Positions 45,248 to 54,579 are shown, counted from the stretch's first letter. The stretch is DNA of 62,860 nucleotides from Cytobacillus sp. S13-E01 (GCF_029193815.1 NZ_JARFVC010000021.1:1-62860), one strand, 5' to 3'. Translations and numbers: made by a program. The notes: generated by a model not told the origin, from the letters alone.

Positions 45248-45493
45248 ATTACTCACCTCCTTCAAGACACTTCACAACTAGCTTACCCTTGATGGAATGT
45301 AGTATGTGTTACTTGATAAGAGAAATGATATAAGCTATCACACCAGCAAACAAAATACGTTATGTCACTTGCTTCGCCGATTTATTCGACACAACCCGCC
45401 ACAGGAGAGAATCGTGAAGTTACATTACAAAACGCTCCTTCTAAAAAGCTAACAATAATTAAAACGGAAATTATCTTGCCAGCCATTTTACTA

Positions 45494-46054
45494 TTAAGAT
45501 AAATATCCTTGTAAAAACTGATTAATCTCAGCAAACACCTCATGAACATCTTGATTGCCGTTGATCGTTCGTAAAACCTTTTTATATCGGTAAAAATCAA
45601 GAAGTGGTTTAGTTTGTTTCTCATGTAGCTGTAAACGATTTTGGATTACTTTTTCCTGATCATCCTCTCGTCCACGTTCCGATAAACGTTGTAACAATGT
45701 CTCGTGCAACACGTCAAGATAGAATACAAACGTAACTGATAGATTTTTCCCGTCCAACAGCCGCTCAAGCTCCTTTGTTTGGCCAATTGTTCGTGGAAAC
45801 CCATCTAAAATGATGCCCTGACTCAAATTCAATTGACCCAGTTTTTCACCGATCATTTGAACAGTTAATTCGTCAGGAACTAAGTTACCCAGTTCTATAT
45901 ATGACTTTACTTTTAAACCTAGTAAAGATTCCTTCTCTACTTCATCACGAAATATCTTTCCAGCAGACAGATTCGGAATGTTATACTTGTCGCTAATTAA
46001 TTCAGCCTGTGTTCCTTTCCCAGAAGCAGGTGGTCCCATTAAAATTATGATCAT
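45494..46054 (-). CDS. Adenylate kinase, short form (accessory copy)
   Basis: 186 aa. P-loop MGPPASGKGTQ, GFPRTIGQ and RLSERGREDDQ are clear, but the long LID with its four zinc-binding residues, normal in Bacillus Adk (about 217 aa), is absent. It makes ADP from ATP and AMP. The housekeeping adk of Bacilli lies in the ribosomal protein operon, so this is likely a second, acquired copy. Confidence 0.85.
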   Translation of the reverse strand: MIIILMGPPASGKGTQAELISDKYNIPNLSAGKIFRDEVEKESLLGLKVKSYIELGNLVPDELTVQMIGEKLGQLNLSQGIILDGFPRTIGQTKELERLLDGKNLSVTFVFYLDVLHETLLQRLSERGREDDQEKVIQNRLQLHEKQTKPLLDFYRYKKVLRTINGNQDVHEVFAEINQFLQGYLS

Positions 46055-46109
46055 TTATATTCACTCCGTTTGATATATATAAATATGTAGTATTAAGTAT
46101 GCTTATTAT

Positions 46110-46847
46110 CTAGTAACCCGAAGTGATGATAGGGGTTCCTATCGTAACATCTATTACATTATCCTCTTGATTTTTTCTAAGGCCTAACTGAAGATTAATT
46201 TTCTTATTATTTACCAATAGAGTTTGTGAATCCAAAAGGTTAGAATAGGCAGATAATGAAACGAAATCTTCTTCAATCAGCCCTTCAACAAATGTCCCAG
46301 AGAATTTACTTAATAGATCATTTCCCTCTTGCCTTATTTCGAGTCCATTTTTGTTTTCCATCGTTCCTGTAAGAGTATAGAAGACATCAGCTTCGTTAAT
46401 TTCACTTGTAAAATTAGTGTTAATATATTCCCATACTTCATTACTCCAAATATCACCTTTAATCTCATAAGATTGATATATTTTGTACTTATTCCCTTCA
46501 AGAAAAGCGGTAACTTTAACTCTCATTTCAATATCTTTTGATTCTATTTGTTTGAAACCAACTGCAATATAGTGATGTTCTTCGTTTTCATCACTGCTAT
46601 TATCCCACTTATATCCTTCTTCATTTCTTTTTATTTTCTCCATTTCTCTTTGAACATCTTTTTCACTCGTTGCTTCCTTAACCGGTTTCATAATATTGAC
46701 TTTCCATGTTTTTAATGTTATTTCTTCTTCTTGGATACCTTTTATTAACTCTAGTAATTCCCTCGTTTTTACTTGGCTATTAGCCTCTTTATTTGTATAA
46801 ACGCTAAAGACTACTAGGATTACTAATAAAATTTTAATAGATTTCAT
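46110..46847 (-). CDS. YwmB-family exported protein
   Basis: 245 aa with an N-terminal signal (about 3-20). The layout and the closing segment VIDVTIGTPIITSGY are typical of YwmB/DUF1779 proteins, often called TATA-box-binding-like by fold. Function is unknown; likely extracytoplasmic. It is 55 bp upstream of adk and on the same strand, but each could be separate. Confidence 0.7.
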   Translation of the reverse strand: MKSIKILLVILVVFSVYTNKEANSQVKTRELLELIKGIQEEEITLKTWKVNIMKPVKEATSEKDVQREMEKIKRNEEGYKWDNSSDENEEHHYIAVGFKQIESKDIEMRVKVTAFLEGNKYKIYQSYEIKGDIWSNEVWEYINTNFTSEINEADVFYTLTGTMENKNGLEIRQEGNDLLSKFSGTFVEGLIEEDFVSLSAYSNLLDSQTLLVNNKKINLQLGLRKNQEDNVIDVTIGTPIITSGY

Positions 46848-47004
46848 AATAAAATCACCTCAAAATTATTCTTGCCATTTTTCGAGGTGAGTATACATAC
46901 ATTTCTATTAATCTTTTAACTTGTAGGATGTTTACGACTTAGCGGCTGGGGATCATCTTATGAGATACAGCCTTAGATCAAGAGGGATATAACTTTTGAT
47001 AATA

Positions 47005-47050
47005 CAAAAATGCTCATGTGCTGTGGTTTAGTACAAATAAGCACATGAGC
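47005..47050 (-). terminator. Terminator of the 47.1-kb CcdA-like gene
   Basis: GCTCATGTGCT (47012-47022) and AGCACATGAGC (47040-47050) form an 11-bp stem; minus-strand tail ATTTTTGTATT. Confidence 0.75.
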
Positions 47051-47143
47051 TAAACGTATAAGTAAGCCCATTTATAATAGGTGCCCTACGTTTTAATTAA
47101 ACAATAAAAACACAATCTAAAAGGCTAGAATCTGGTAATTGTT

Positions 47144-47929
47144 TTATAAAAACCAATAAGTGAATGTATCGTTAATACCCGCTAATAAGAATATGATTGC
47201 AGCAAACTTTGTTAACCATCGATTCAATGATTTCGTTTTTTTAAAGTATTTCTGTTTTATGATATCAGAACTATCTACTAAAATAAGTACAAAGAAAATT
47301 AATGGAATCGTTGTTCCGATTGCAAAAATTGCAGGCAATAGTATTCCTCCTGGCGTCTGTATACCTAATGGAACTAAAAGTCCAAAAAAGAGCCATACTA
47401 ATGTCGGACAAAAGGCGAGTGCAAAAGCGACACCAAAACTAAACGAACCTATAGGGGACCCCTGGGGAATCTTGCTTTTCAGCCACTGACTAAGCCTTAT
47501 ACCAAACGAGGGGCGAAACCGAGAAAACCCGAGAAAATATAGCCCTGCCAAAATCATTATCGGACCAATCGCCTTCCTAACAGTGATTATTAAAGAGGCA
47601 TTTCCATTCACTGTGGTTAACTGAACTCCTAAATAAATCGCAACCCCTCCAACAAGCGTATAAATCAATGTTTTACCCGTGATAAAGGCAAACGTTTGAA
47701 TTAAGGTCTGTCTTTTATTTGTCGCATCCCGTGAAACAAATGCTAGCGCACTGGCATTTGTTGTCACTTGGCAAGGTGATGTGGTTGCAGCTAACCCCAG
47801 TAACAATGCTGTCAAAATAGGGATATTCCACTGATCTGTAAGGTTAAGGATTGGGCCAGCTACCTTTGTTCCTAATTGTGTTAAAAATGTATACCATTGC
47901 AAACTTAAATTATGGAGAAGTTCCTCCAT
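47144..47929 (-). CDS. CcdA/DsbD-type thiol-transfer membrane protein
   Basis: 261 aa with about six to seven transmembrane helices. The redox cysteines are Cys53 in TTSPCQVTTN and Cys174 in ALAFCPTLVW, located in two pseudo-symmetric halves as in CcdA/DsbD. It would carry electrons from cytoplasmic thioredoxin to outer-face thiol proteins. Its TSPCQVTTN motif is shared, minus the Cys, by the 25.6-kb protein. Confidence 0.8.
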   Translation of the reverse strand: MEELLHNLSLQWYTFLTQLGTKVAGPILNLTDQWNIPILTALLLGLAATTSPCQVTTNASALAFVSRDATNKRQTLIQTFAFITGKTLIYTLVGGVAIYLGVQLTTVNGNASLIITVRKAIGPIMILAGLYFLGFSRFRPSFGIRLSQWLKSKIPQGSPIGSFSFGVAFALAFCPTLVWLFFGLLVPLGIQTPGGILLPAIFAIGTTIPLIFFVLILVDSSDIIKQKYFKKTKSLNRWLTKFAAIIFLLAGINDTFTYWFL

Positions 47930-48090
47930 TTCAATCCCCTCACTTTATAACGGACTTTCCAAGTATTTATTAACTACTTCAATAATAAATGACCACACTA
48001 TTTACTATTGAATCATAGATTGAAGTAACAATATCTGACTTTATCCCACGCTTAAGGGGCAGTAAAAAACACACTAATTGAAGTTTCACT

Positions 48091-48684
48091 TTATTTATTA
48101 TTTGAACATTCAATAGCTAGAAAAAGCCCTTTATAGTAGGAATCTACTTTTTCAATGGATAAATGGGCCTGTTCAACTAATTCCAAAGTATTGCGGTTTA
48201 AATGACAGCCATCACAAATGTGTTTCCAAGCCGGAGTTAAAAGATCTTGTGTTTTTCCTAAAAATGATTGTTCCATTCTTACATGTTCAAAAAATAGGAA
48301 TTTTGCGCTAGGTTTACTTACACGTTTGATCTCTTTTAAGGCTTCCAAAGGTTTAGAAATGGTACAAAATACTAACGTTCCAACAACAGTATCAAAGGTA
48401 TCATCTGGAAAAGGCAATTTCTCTGCTTTTAATTTGTAGGTTTGTATCGGAACGTTGGTTTGACTTTTTCTTTTTAACGACTTTTTTACCATCCAAGAAT
48501 TCGGCTCAACTGCATCCACTTGAGTAGCATTTTTATAATATGGGAAATTTACTCCTGTTCCAGAACCAATTTCTAGTACCCTTCCCTCTGCCTTACTAAT
48601 TAGATCTTCTCTAATTTTTTTAAACGTAGTTTGTTCAAGTGGCTTCATTGCCACATCATAAATTGACGGAAACCATTTCCCCAC
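48091..48684 (-). CDS. Class I SAM-dependent methyltransferase (UbiE-like)
   Basis: 197 aa from GTG 48684. Motif I VLEIGSGTGVNFPYY, acidic AVEPN, and motif IV DTVVGTLVFCTI are clear. N-terminal Trp-rich KWFPSIYDVAM is common in the bacterial UbiE-like group. Substrate unknown. A strong copy of the shared operator with a -10 box lies about 130 bp upstream. Confidence 0.85.
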   Translation of the reverse strand: MGKWFPSIYDVAMKPLEQTTFKKIREDLISKAEGRVLEIGSGTGVNFPYYKNATQVDAVEPNSWMVKKSLKRKSQTNVPIQTYKLKAEKLPFPDDTFDTVVGTLVFCTISKPLEALKEIKRVSKPSAKFLFFEHVRMEQSFLGKTQDLLTPAWKHICDGCHLNRNTLELVEQAHLSIEKVDSYYKGLFLAIECSNNK

Positions 48685-49018
48685 TATTCACACCTCTTTT
48701 ATTAACCTATTATTCTAAAACGTAAAAAAACGCAAATAATGCCCATAAAAAGAGGACCTTTCTCTTAGGTACTGCTATTACTAACAAAGGGATATCACTT
48801 AATATATGGCTTTATTATAGATTATAAATTTGTTAAAACTGTGAAGATAGAATTTTCATCAAAATAACAACTAATGTTGCTACAATTTTATAGTGTTCAT
48901 CAGCAGTATACGATTAACTTAAAACAAAAAATACTCGATTAGCCTTCAAACTTAAATTTAATACTCCTTCCATATAGCTAAATAGTATAAATACACTCAC
49001 TATCAACCAGATAATGCA
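48685..49018. other. HK-methyltransferase intergenic region
   Basis: Holds operator site 5 and the methyltransferase leader; no gene and no clear terminator for the kinase gene. Confidence 0.5.
48814..48846 (-). promoter_or_regulatory. Operator-promoter of the methyltransferase (site 5)
   Basis: Plus-strand TTTGTTAAAACTGTGAAG (48829-48846); -10 TATAAT on the minus strand at 48814-48819, exactly 9 bp away. Confidence 0.72.
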
Positions 49019-50389
49019 CTAGCCGCCGCTTGTATTCGGTAGCGGTAATATCACTTCAAACATTGTTCCTTCACCTTTTGTACTTGTCACTTTGATATTC
49101 CCACCATGTACTTCAACAAAACCTTTTGCAATTGAAAGACCAAGTCCCGCCCCGCCTTCATCACGTTTACGCGATTCATCTGCACGATAAAAGCGCTCAA
49201 AAATAAAGGGGAGTTTTTGTTCATCAATACCAGGTCCTGTATCTTGAAAACTAAGAACAACTGATTTCCCTTCAATTTTTACACTAACAGTGACCGTTCC
49301 ATTTTCAGGTGAATATCGAAGTGCATTTCCAAGAAGATTAACAACAACTTGGGTCAAACGATCACGATCTATTTCAAGAAATATGTGGGTAGAACTTTTA
49401 TTGAAATGAAGTCTAATTACTTTTTCCTCTGCAAACCATTGAAACTGAGATAGAATTGATTCAATAAATCCATTTATTTCTGTTTGCACTTTGTGAAGTG
49501 GTAATGTTCCAGACTCTGCAAGACTAAGCTGCTGCAAGTCATTAACAAGCCTTGAAAGGCGATATACTTCATCACTTACGTGCAAAATCACCTCTTCTGT
49601 TGCTTCTAATGCTCCAGTTTGAACAGATTCTAGTTTTGCTCTGATGATAGAAAGTGGCGTTCTCAGCTCATGGGCAACATCAGCAACGAGTGATTTCCGT
49701 ATCCGCTCCGTGCGTTCAAGTGTTTCTATCATCTGGTTAAAGGCTTCACCAAGCTGCTCGAATTCATCTTTTGAATCTATCGTTACCCTGAATGTAGTAT
49801 CACCTTTTGAAACATGCAAAATGCCTGATACGAGCTGTGAAAGCGGTCTAGTTATTTTCTTAGAAAGAAAGAATCCAATTATCAACGTAATCAAGCCAGC
49901 AAATAGAAAACCAAACAGGATCGTTAAATTGACCGATTGGACAAATTTCTGTTCAAGGCGAGTAACAGATGGGCTTTTTACTGGATACGCAATAAAGGTT
50001 CCAATCGTTTTACCATTTATTTTTAGAGGCTCTTTGATTGATAGCTGTTTGTTTTTTTCCTTGTCTTCTGTTGTATTTGCTACTATTTCACCTGAAGTAT
50101 TTAAAATAATGATTCCAACAGTTCCTTCCATATGCCCAGTCATATTACCCATATTCATATTCATTCGGTTTGAAAACTCAAGAATTCGCTCAACACCTTC
50201 GAGTGATCCTGTTGAGACATAGTACGAGATTACAGCCTGTTTAATCATTCCGACCGTCATTTGATCACTTTCAGACAGATAATTTTCAAATATTTTTTCT
50301 ACGCGTGATTGAAAGAACAGAGATTGAAATAGCCCCATGAAAAGAATCACAGCAGTTAATGAGATAAGCACCTTCCCCCTAAGCTTCAT
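49019..50389 (-). CDS. HAMP-domain sensor histidine kinase (Met-rich locus)
   Basis: 456 aa from ATG 50389 (GGAGGAGAGC upstream; 11 bp inside the regulator gene). Two helices (about 5-25 and 155-180) flank an extracellular sensor with a Met/Asn-rich NRMNMNMGNMTGHMEG stretch, which could bind copper or silver. HAMP, H-box VADVAHELRTPLSIIR, N-box NLLGNALRYSPENG, G1 DTGPGI and G2 GGAGLGLSIAK follow. Pairs with the regulator upstream. Confidence 0.93.
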   Translation of the reverse strand: MKLRGKVLISLTAVILFMGLFQSLFFQSRVEKIFENYLSESDQMTVGMIKQAVISYYVSTGSLEGVERILEFSNRMNMNMGNMTGHMEGTVGIIILNTSGEIVANTTEDKEKNKQLSIKEPLKINGKTIGTFIAYPVKSPSVTRLEQKFVQSVNLTILFGFLFAGLITLIIGFFLSKKITRPLSQLVSGILHVSKGDTTFRVTIDSKDEFEQLGEAFNQMIETLERTERIRKSLVADVAHELRTPLSIIRAKLESVQTGALEATEEVILHVSDEVYRLSRLVNDLQQLSLAESGTLPLHKVQTEINGFIESILSQFQWFAEEKVIRLHFNKSSTHIFLEIDRDRLTQVVVNLLGNALRYSPENGTVTVSVKIEGKSVVLSFQDTGPGIDEQKLPFIFERFYRADESRKRDEGGAGLGLSIAKGFVEVHGGNIKVTSTKGEGTMFEVILPLPNTSGG

Positions 50390-51074
50390 GCTCTCCTCCA
50401 AAACGGTAACCAATCCCGTAAACGGTTTGGATAGCAGCAGACGATCCAAGCTCTGTTAACTTTCTTCTTAAATTACTGACATGGGTGTCAATCGAACGTT
50501 CATAATTAACAAACGCCTCACCCATCGCAATGTTCATAAGCTGTAATCTGCTATAAACCCGACCAGGTTTCTCTGCAAGTGTAGCTAGAATTTTAAATTC
50601 TGTAGGGGTTAAATTGACCCTAGCGCCATGGAAAAAGACCTCATATGTGGAAAGGTTAATTTTTAAATCGATTTGCTGAATCCATTCATCCTCTGCTTGT
50701 TCACTAGACGTTCTCCTTAGGACAGCTTTCATTCTTGCAACAACCTCACGCAAACTAAATGGTTTTGTGATATAGTCATCTGCACCAAGTTCAAGTCCTA
50801 GCAGTTTATCTATCTCATCTGTTTTAGCTGTTAGCATAATGACTGGGGTTCTATCTTTAGCCATTCGCAGTTCACGTAACGTCACATATCCATCCTTTTC
50901 AGGCATCATGACATCAAGTAAAATGATATCGACATTTTGGTGCTCTACAAGGAGACGCAACGCCACATCCCCATTACGAGCAGTTAGCGTTTGGTAACCT
51001 TCATTTTCTAAAAATGTTGCAATTGATTCTCTCAATTCGTCTTGATCATCTACAATCATCACTGTTTTTTTCAT
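50379..51074 (-). CDS. OmpR-family response regulator (Met-rich locus)
   Basis: 231 aa from ATG 51074 (GAGAGGAAC upstream; a GTG eight codons earlier lacks one). Receiver: MIVDDQDELRE, acceptor in LDVMMPEKDG, MLTAKTDEID, TKPFSLREV. DNA-binding winged helix: NLTPTEFKILATLAE and RSIDTHVSNLRRK. It follows two genes for Met-rich/membrane proteins and is my preferred candidate to bind the shared 11-bp-period operators. Confidence 0.93.
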   Translation of the reverse strand: MKKTVMIVDDQDELRESIATFLENEGYQTLTARNGDVALRLLVEHQNVDIILLDVMMPEKDGYVTLRELRMAKDRTPVIMLTAKTDEIDKLLGLELGADDYITKPFSLREVVARMKAVLRRTSSEQAEDEWIQQIDLKINLSTYEVFFHGARVNLTPTEFKILATLAEKPGRVYSRLQLMNIAMGEAFVNYERSIDTHVSNLRRKLTELGSSAAIQTVYGIGYRFGGEHEA

Positions 51075-51178
51075 CGGAAAAGTTCCTCTCATATCCACTT
51101 ATATTTTCAATTCTTATACGAAGTAACAAACATAAACCTTGATAGAAGTTTATCAAGGTTTATTCTCTATAATCAAAT

Positions 51179-51430
51179 TTAATTCGTATCTGTCAACTCA
51201 TGTAATCGTTGTCTGTACTCCTCTGTATCAATTTCCCCCTGGGAGTATCTCTGTCTTAGTATATCAACTGCTTTGTCAGTTTTACTTGATTTATCACCTG
51301 GTGATAATTTTTGTATCGCTAAAACAATTAACCAAATGATTAGACCCCAGAACACTATCATAAAAATTCCACCAAACATCATCATTGGCAAACCACCCCC
51401 TAAACATTCCGTGCCACTATTCCACATCAT
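51179..51430 (-). CDS. SHOCT-domain small membrane protein
   Basis: 83 aa from ATG 51430 (AGAGGTGG upstream). A Met-rich N-terminus and one transmembrane helix (about 17-40) precede a SHOCT-type tail: VDILRQRYSQGEIDTEEYRQ. Similar proteins often sit beside copper genes. It lies between the Met-rich protein and the regulator in one operon. Confidence 0.8.
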   Translation of the reverse strand: MMWNSGTECLGGGLPMMMFGGIFMIVFWGLIIWLIVLAIQKLSPGDKSSKTDKAVDILRQRYSQGEIDTEEYRQRLHELTDTN

Positions 51431-51455
51431 ACTGGCCACCTCTCTTCTTTAATCA

Positions 51456-51974
51456 TTAATTGTTTTCATCTAAAACCTTGTTACAAGCAAACATCCCTGA
51501 AGTATTCAGCATCATCTCCATATTTTTACTCATGGAAAGAAGCATCTCTTTTTGTTGTTCGGTTATCACATTTCCATCTTTCTCAAATTGTTTAATGTCT
51601 TTTTGAACGACCTTCTCCAGCTCTTTCGTCAATTTCTCTGTCTTTACGCCTTGCTCCTCTGCAATCTTCGCAAGAGATTTTCCGCTTTGGAGTTCATTTT
51701 TAAGTTGATCTGTTGTCATGCGTAAAGTCTTGGCAACTTCATTAAAAATATCAGCCATTAAATCATCCATAATAGACATTGTATTCATCATACCCATTCC
51801 ATTCGAATCACCCATCATATTCATCATTCCTGAGCCTTGGCTCGAACCCATCATATATGAAGTTGTATCATTCATACCTGCATTAGAACTGGCATATGAA
51901 AAGACGGATCCTCCAGTCATTGACCCTACCGCAAATGCTCCGACAAATCCTGCTACTAGTAACCATTTTTTCAT
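51456..51974 (-). CDS. Exported Met-rich protein (DUF2680-like helical tail)
   Basis: 172 aa. Signal peptide about 1-28 ending FSYASS; a Met/Gly/Ser-rich segment (about 40-70) with MMGSSQGSGMMNMMGDS; then a helical part (MTTDQLKNELQSGKSLAKIA, VVQKDIKQFEKDG). Met clusters outside the membrane bind Cu(I)/Ag(I) in known proteins. First gene of an operon with the SHOCT protein, regulator and kinase; a truncated copy is at 54.2 kb. Confidence 0.75.
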   Translation of the reverse strand: MKKWLLVAGFVGAFAVGSMTGGSVFSYASSNAGMNDTTSYMMGSSQGSGMMNMMGDSNGMGMMNTMSIMDDLMADIFNEVAKTLRMTTDQLKNELQSGKSLAKIAEEQGVKTEKLTKELEKVVQKDIKQFEKDGNVITEQQKEMLLSMSKNMEMMLNTSGMFACNKVLDENN

Positions 51975-52071
51975 TAGTAATCACTCCTGTTTTAAAATTA
52001 TTAGTGGAAAGTGAATTTCCTTTCCCTTATTAACAATATAAACAATCAATTTTCAGAACTTATCAGGAGAA

Positions 52072-52089
52072 TGTCAAGAACTTGTTAAG
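52072..52089 (-). promoter_or_regulatory. Operator-like direct repeat upstream of the Met-rich operon (site 8)
   Basis: Plus-strand TGTCAAGAACTTGTTAAG fits the shared motif less well. The nearest -10 (TATATT, 52035-52040) is about 31 bp away, so geometry differs. It lies between divergent Met-rich genes and could serve both. Confidence 0.45.
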
Positions 52090-52157
52090 ATTTATGATAA
52101 ACAGAAATTATGTTGGGGATATTAATATAAACTGATTGGCAAAGGGAGGAAAGTTAA

Positions 52158-52541
52158 GTGAAAATCAAAAGAAAACTAGTCACTGTTGTTTCAGTCATCC
52201 TACTTCTTACAGGCTGTGGTGGCATGTATGGAAATGGTAACAATGAGATGATGAATTCAGGAGGTATAAACGCAAACATGGTAGCAAATATGATGGCAAC
52301 ACCAGAAATGCAAGATGCGATGGTCAGTGTAATGAGTTCTCCTGAGATGCAGGACCAAATGGTGGAAATGATGAAACAACCTGAAATGCAAGAAACAATG
52401 ATCGAGATCATGAATGATCCGGAAATGCAGAATACCATGATAGGTGTTATGAAAAGACCAGAGATGCAAGATGCAATGGTCGAGATTATGCAAACTCTTG
52501 AAATGAAAGAATTATTAAAAACTGTCCTTAATGAAGATTAA
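52158..52541 (+). CDS. Met-repeat lipoprotein
   Basis: 127 aa from GTG 52158 (GGGAGG 8 nt upstream). Lipobox LLTGC (Cys20). Residues about 45-120 are six tandem 13-residue repeats of the PEMQDAMVEMMK type, each with three to four Met. It would be lipid-anchored outside the membrane with tens of Met side chains, suiting Cu(I)/Ag(I) binding; the function is inferred. Divergent from the Met-rich operon, with a decayed copy at 54.6 kb. Confidence 0.8.
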   Translation: MKIKRKLVTVVSVILLLTGCGGMYGNGNNEMMNSGGINANMVANMMATPEMQDAMVSVMSSPEMQDQMVEMMKQPEMQETMIEIMNDPEMQNTMIGVMKRPEMQDAMVEIMQTLEMKELLKTVLNED

Positions 52542-52551
52542 AGCAAACCAA

Positions 52552-52600
52552 GGCTGACCCTCAAAGCTAATAAACTTTAAAGTCAGCCTCATGTTTTATA
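52552..52600 (+). terminator. Terminator of the Met-repeat lipoprotein gene
   Basis: GGCTGAC and GTCAGCC with an inner AAG/CTT pairing, followed by a T-rich tail CATGTTTTATA. Confidence 0.65.
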
Positions 52601-52749
52601 TAATGATTCAAGCTAGATGTATCTAATAATAACCATGTATAGAACATATCCAATCCCTACCAGGAACAGTAGTCTTTGCGATGGTCAAAGATTACCCCAA
52701 ATATGCCTCATTTTGCTCCCCCTTATTGGTTTAAGGTATAAACGATTAT

Positions 52750-53889
52750 CTATAAAATGTAATCTATGTTTCCTTGTTCACGTACAAAATATTCTTTAAA
52801 TGATTTCTTCATAAAAGCAGCTACTGGACCTGTGACGGGAACTTTACTCCGAGTTCCACCCCAAATTGTATCAGCCTCAATATAGGCCGCATTGTCTCCA
52901 CCCATCTCCATCACACATAGTACTTCAGGTGTATAAAGTGCATTTGCATTGCTGACTCTCAATTCATGAGCAATATTTCGGGCAATTACTTTTGCACCAG
53001 CCATTGCATTATGCCCCATTTTCGGACCTACCATCTGTATCATATCCCCAGTTGCAAAGACATTTGGATAGTGAACCGAACGCAGTTGTTCGTTAACTGG
53101 AACAAATCCACCCTCACCTACCAGACCACTTCCTTGTAGTCCCTTTGGACCTTCGTATGCAGGCATGATAAACGACAATTGACTTTCCAAAGCATGACCA
53201 TCTTTAAACCGAACTTCATTTTCTGCTATTTCACTTAACTCTACGTTGACATGAAGATGAATGTTATGTTTTTCAAACTGCTCTTTGACAAAATCTTGAA
53301 CTACTGGCCCGCCCGGGGCAAAAGCAACAGGCTTAGCGGTAAAATAATGAAATTCTGTTTGATCCCTTTTACCCTTTTCACGAAGATAATGATCGAGTTG
53401 GAATAAAACTTCAAGAGCCGGTCCTTCGCAAGGACTATTTTGAGCTACACCAGCTACGAAAGTTCCACCTTTAAAAGATGAAATCGCTTTGCGTAGCTTT
53501 AAAGCCATATCGATTGTTTGCAATGAATGACCGTAATCCTTAAATCCAGGAATCTTTTCATATGCAAAATGTGCACCCATCGCCATAACAAGATAATCGT
53601 AGTCAATCGTTTGGTCTGAAGAATAGACTTTCTGTTCTTTAGGGTCAACCTTTTCAATTTCACCAGCTAAAAAGTCAATATTTCTCTTGTGTAGCAACTC
53701 AGGTAATGACAGAACAATTTCTTCGGGATTAATATGACCAAGTGCCACACCTGGGAAGGCAGCACGCATATAGAACTTGTCCAGATTTGAAATTAACAAA
53801 ATATCATGTTCATTCCCTAATTCATTTCGAAGGGACTGTGCAGCAACTATTCCCCCGAATCCTCCACCTGCTATAATAATTTTCGCCAT
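52750..53889 (-). CDS. Sulfide:quinone-reductase-like FAD oxidoreductase
   Basis: 379 aa. N-terminal FAD motif IIIAGGGFGGIVAAQSL, a second Rossmann part near residues 120-200 with Cys-containing VAGVAQNSPCEGPALE, and the C-terminal FAD segment VFATGDMIQMVGPKMGHNAM. This arrangement fits SQR/NDH-like flavoproteins that feed quinone; whether all redox cysteines of true SQR are present cannot be settled here. The last residues may bind the membrane. Own promoter with operator site 6. Confidence 0.8.
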   Translation of the reverse strand: MAKIIIAGGGFGGIVAAQSLRNELGNEHDILLISNLDKFYMRAAFPGVALGHINPEEIVLSLPELLHKRNIDFLAGEIEKVDPKEQKVYSSDQTIDYDYLVMAMGAHFAYEKIPGFKDYGHSLQTIDMALKLRKAISSFKGGTFVAGVAQNSPCEGPALEVLFQLDHYLREKGKRDQTEFHYFTAKPVAFAPGGPVVQDFVKEQFEKHNIHLHVNVELSEIAENEVRFKDGHALESQLSFIMPAYEGPKGLQGSGLVGEGGFVPVNEQLRSVHYPNVFATGDMIQMVGPKMGHNAMAGAKVIARNIAHELRVSNANALYTPEVLCVMEMGGDNAAYIEADTIWGGTRSKVPVTGPVAAFMKKSFKEYFVREQGNIDYIL

Positions 53890-53922
53890 GCAATATCATC
53901 TCCTTATTATTTTATACTCCCT

Positions 53923-53955
53923 ATGGTATCTAAAAAATGTGATGAAAGTGTTAAG
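53923..53955 (-). promoter_or_regulatory. Operator-promoter of the flavoprotein gene (site 6)
   Basis: Plus-strand TGTGATGAAAGTGTTAAG (53938-53955); -10 TACCAT on the minus strand at 53923-53928, 9 bp away. Confidence 0.68.
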
Positions 53956-54173
53956 AAATGAAATTTTCGTAGTACCTTTTTCTATTGTTTATATTAGCTC
54001 ATTATATGAAGAAGCACTCAATATCTTATTTTTCCCATTACATTAAAAAATAAACAGCATTAGCCTTAACAACCCATTACTAGAACATCAATAATGGAAA
54101 ATCCTTTTATAAAAGAATCCATTACTTCTGCAATACTTGCAATTTTGGCACTATCACTAAAAAGCTTAGTCAT

Positions 54174-54428
54174 CTAGTCGTTCATATTAGACATCGCCCC
54201 CATCATCTCGGTCATATTTCCCATCATATCTAATCCACTAGAATCGCCCATCATGTTTAGCATTCCTGAGCCTTGATTAGAATTCATCATTCCATTTTGA
54301 CCCATCATATTTGGAAATTTATTATTAATATCGCTGTTAGAACTTGCATATGAAAAGACTGACCCCGTAGTCATTGCCCCAACTGCAAATGCTCCGACTA
54401 ACCCTGCTATTACTAATAATTTCTTCAT
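54174..54428 (-). pseudogene. Truncated copy of the exported Met-rich protein
   Basis: 84 codons matching the first half of the 51.5-kb protein (MKKLLVIAGLVGAFAVGAMT against MKKWLLVAGFVGAFAVGSMT; then Met-rich). It stops where the helical tail should begin; traces of the tail (SAKIASIAE) are seen 3' in the same frame. A shorter functional Met-rich peptide is possible but decay is more likely. Confidence 0.7.
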
Positions 54429-54524
54429 TTGTTATCACTCCTGTATAAAATATTAAGTGGAAAGCGTTAATCCTCCCTCTTTTTAACAATATAAACAATC
54501 AATTTTCAGAACTTATGAGGAGAA

Positions 54525-54542
54525 TGTCAAGAATTTGTTAAG
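54525..54542 (-). promoter_or_regulatory. Operator-like direct repeat upstream of the truncated copy (site 9)
   Basis: Plus-strand TGTCAAGAATTTGTTAAG, nearly identical to site 8; it was duplicated with the flanking genes. Confidence 0.4.
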
Positions 54543-54579
54543 CTTTATGATAAACGAAAATCATGTTGGGGATATAGAT

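Noticed and set aside
45382-45624. 80-codon minus-strand frame near adk
   Set aside because: Mostly a second frame of adk; the 3' part (GAFCNVTSRFSPVAGC) has no ribosome site or recognised family.
49644-50222. 192-codon plus-strand frame
   Set aside because: Antisense to the histidine kinase gene; no start site.
52617-52799. 60-codon plus-strand frame after the Met-repeat lipoprotein
   Set aside because: No ribosome site and partly antisense to the flavoprotein gene.
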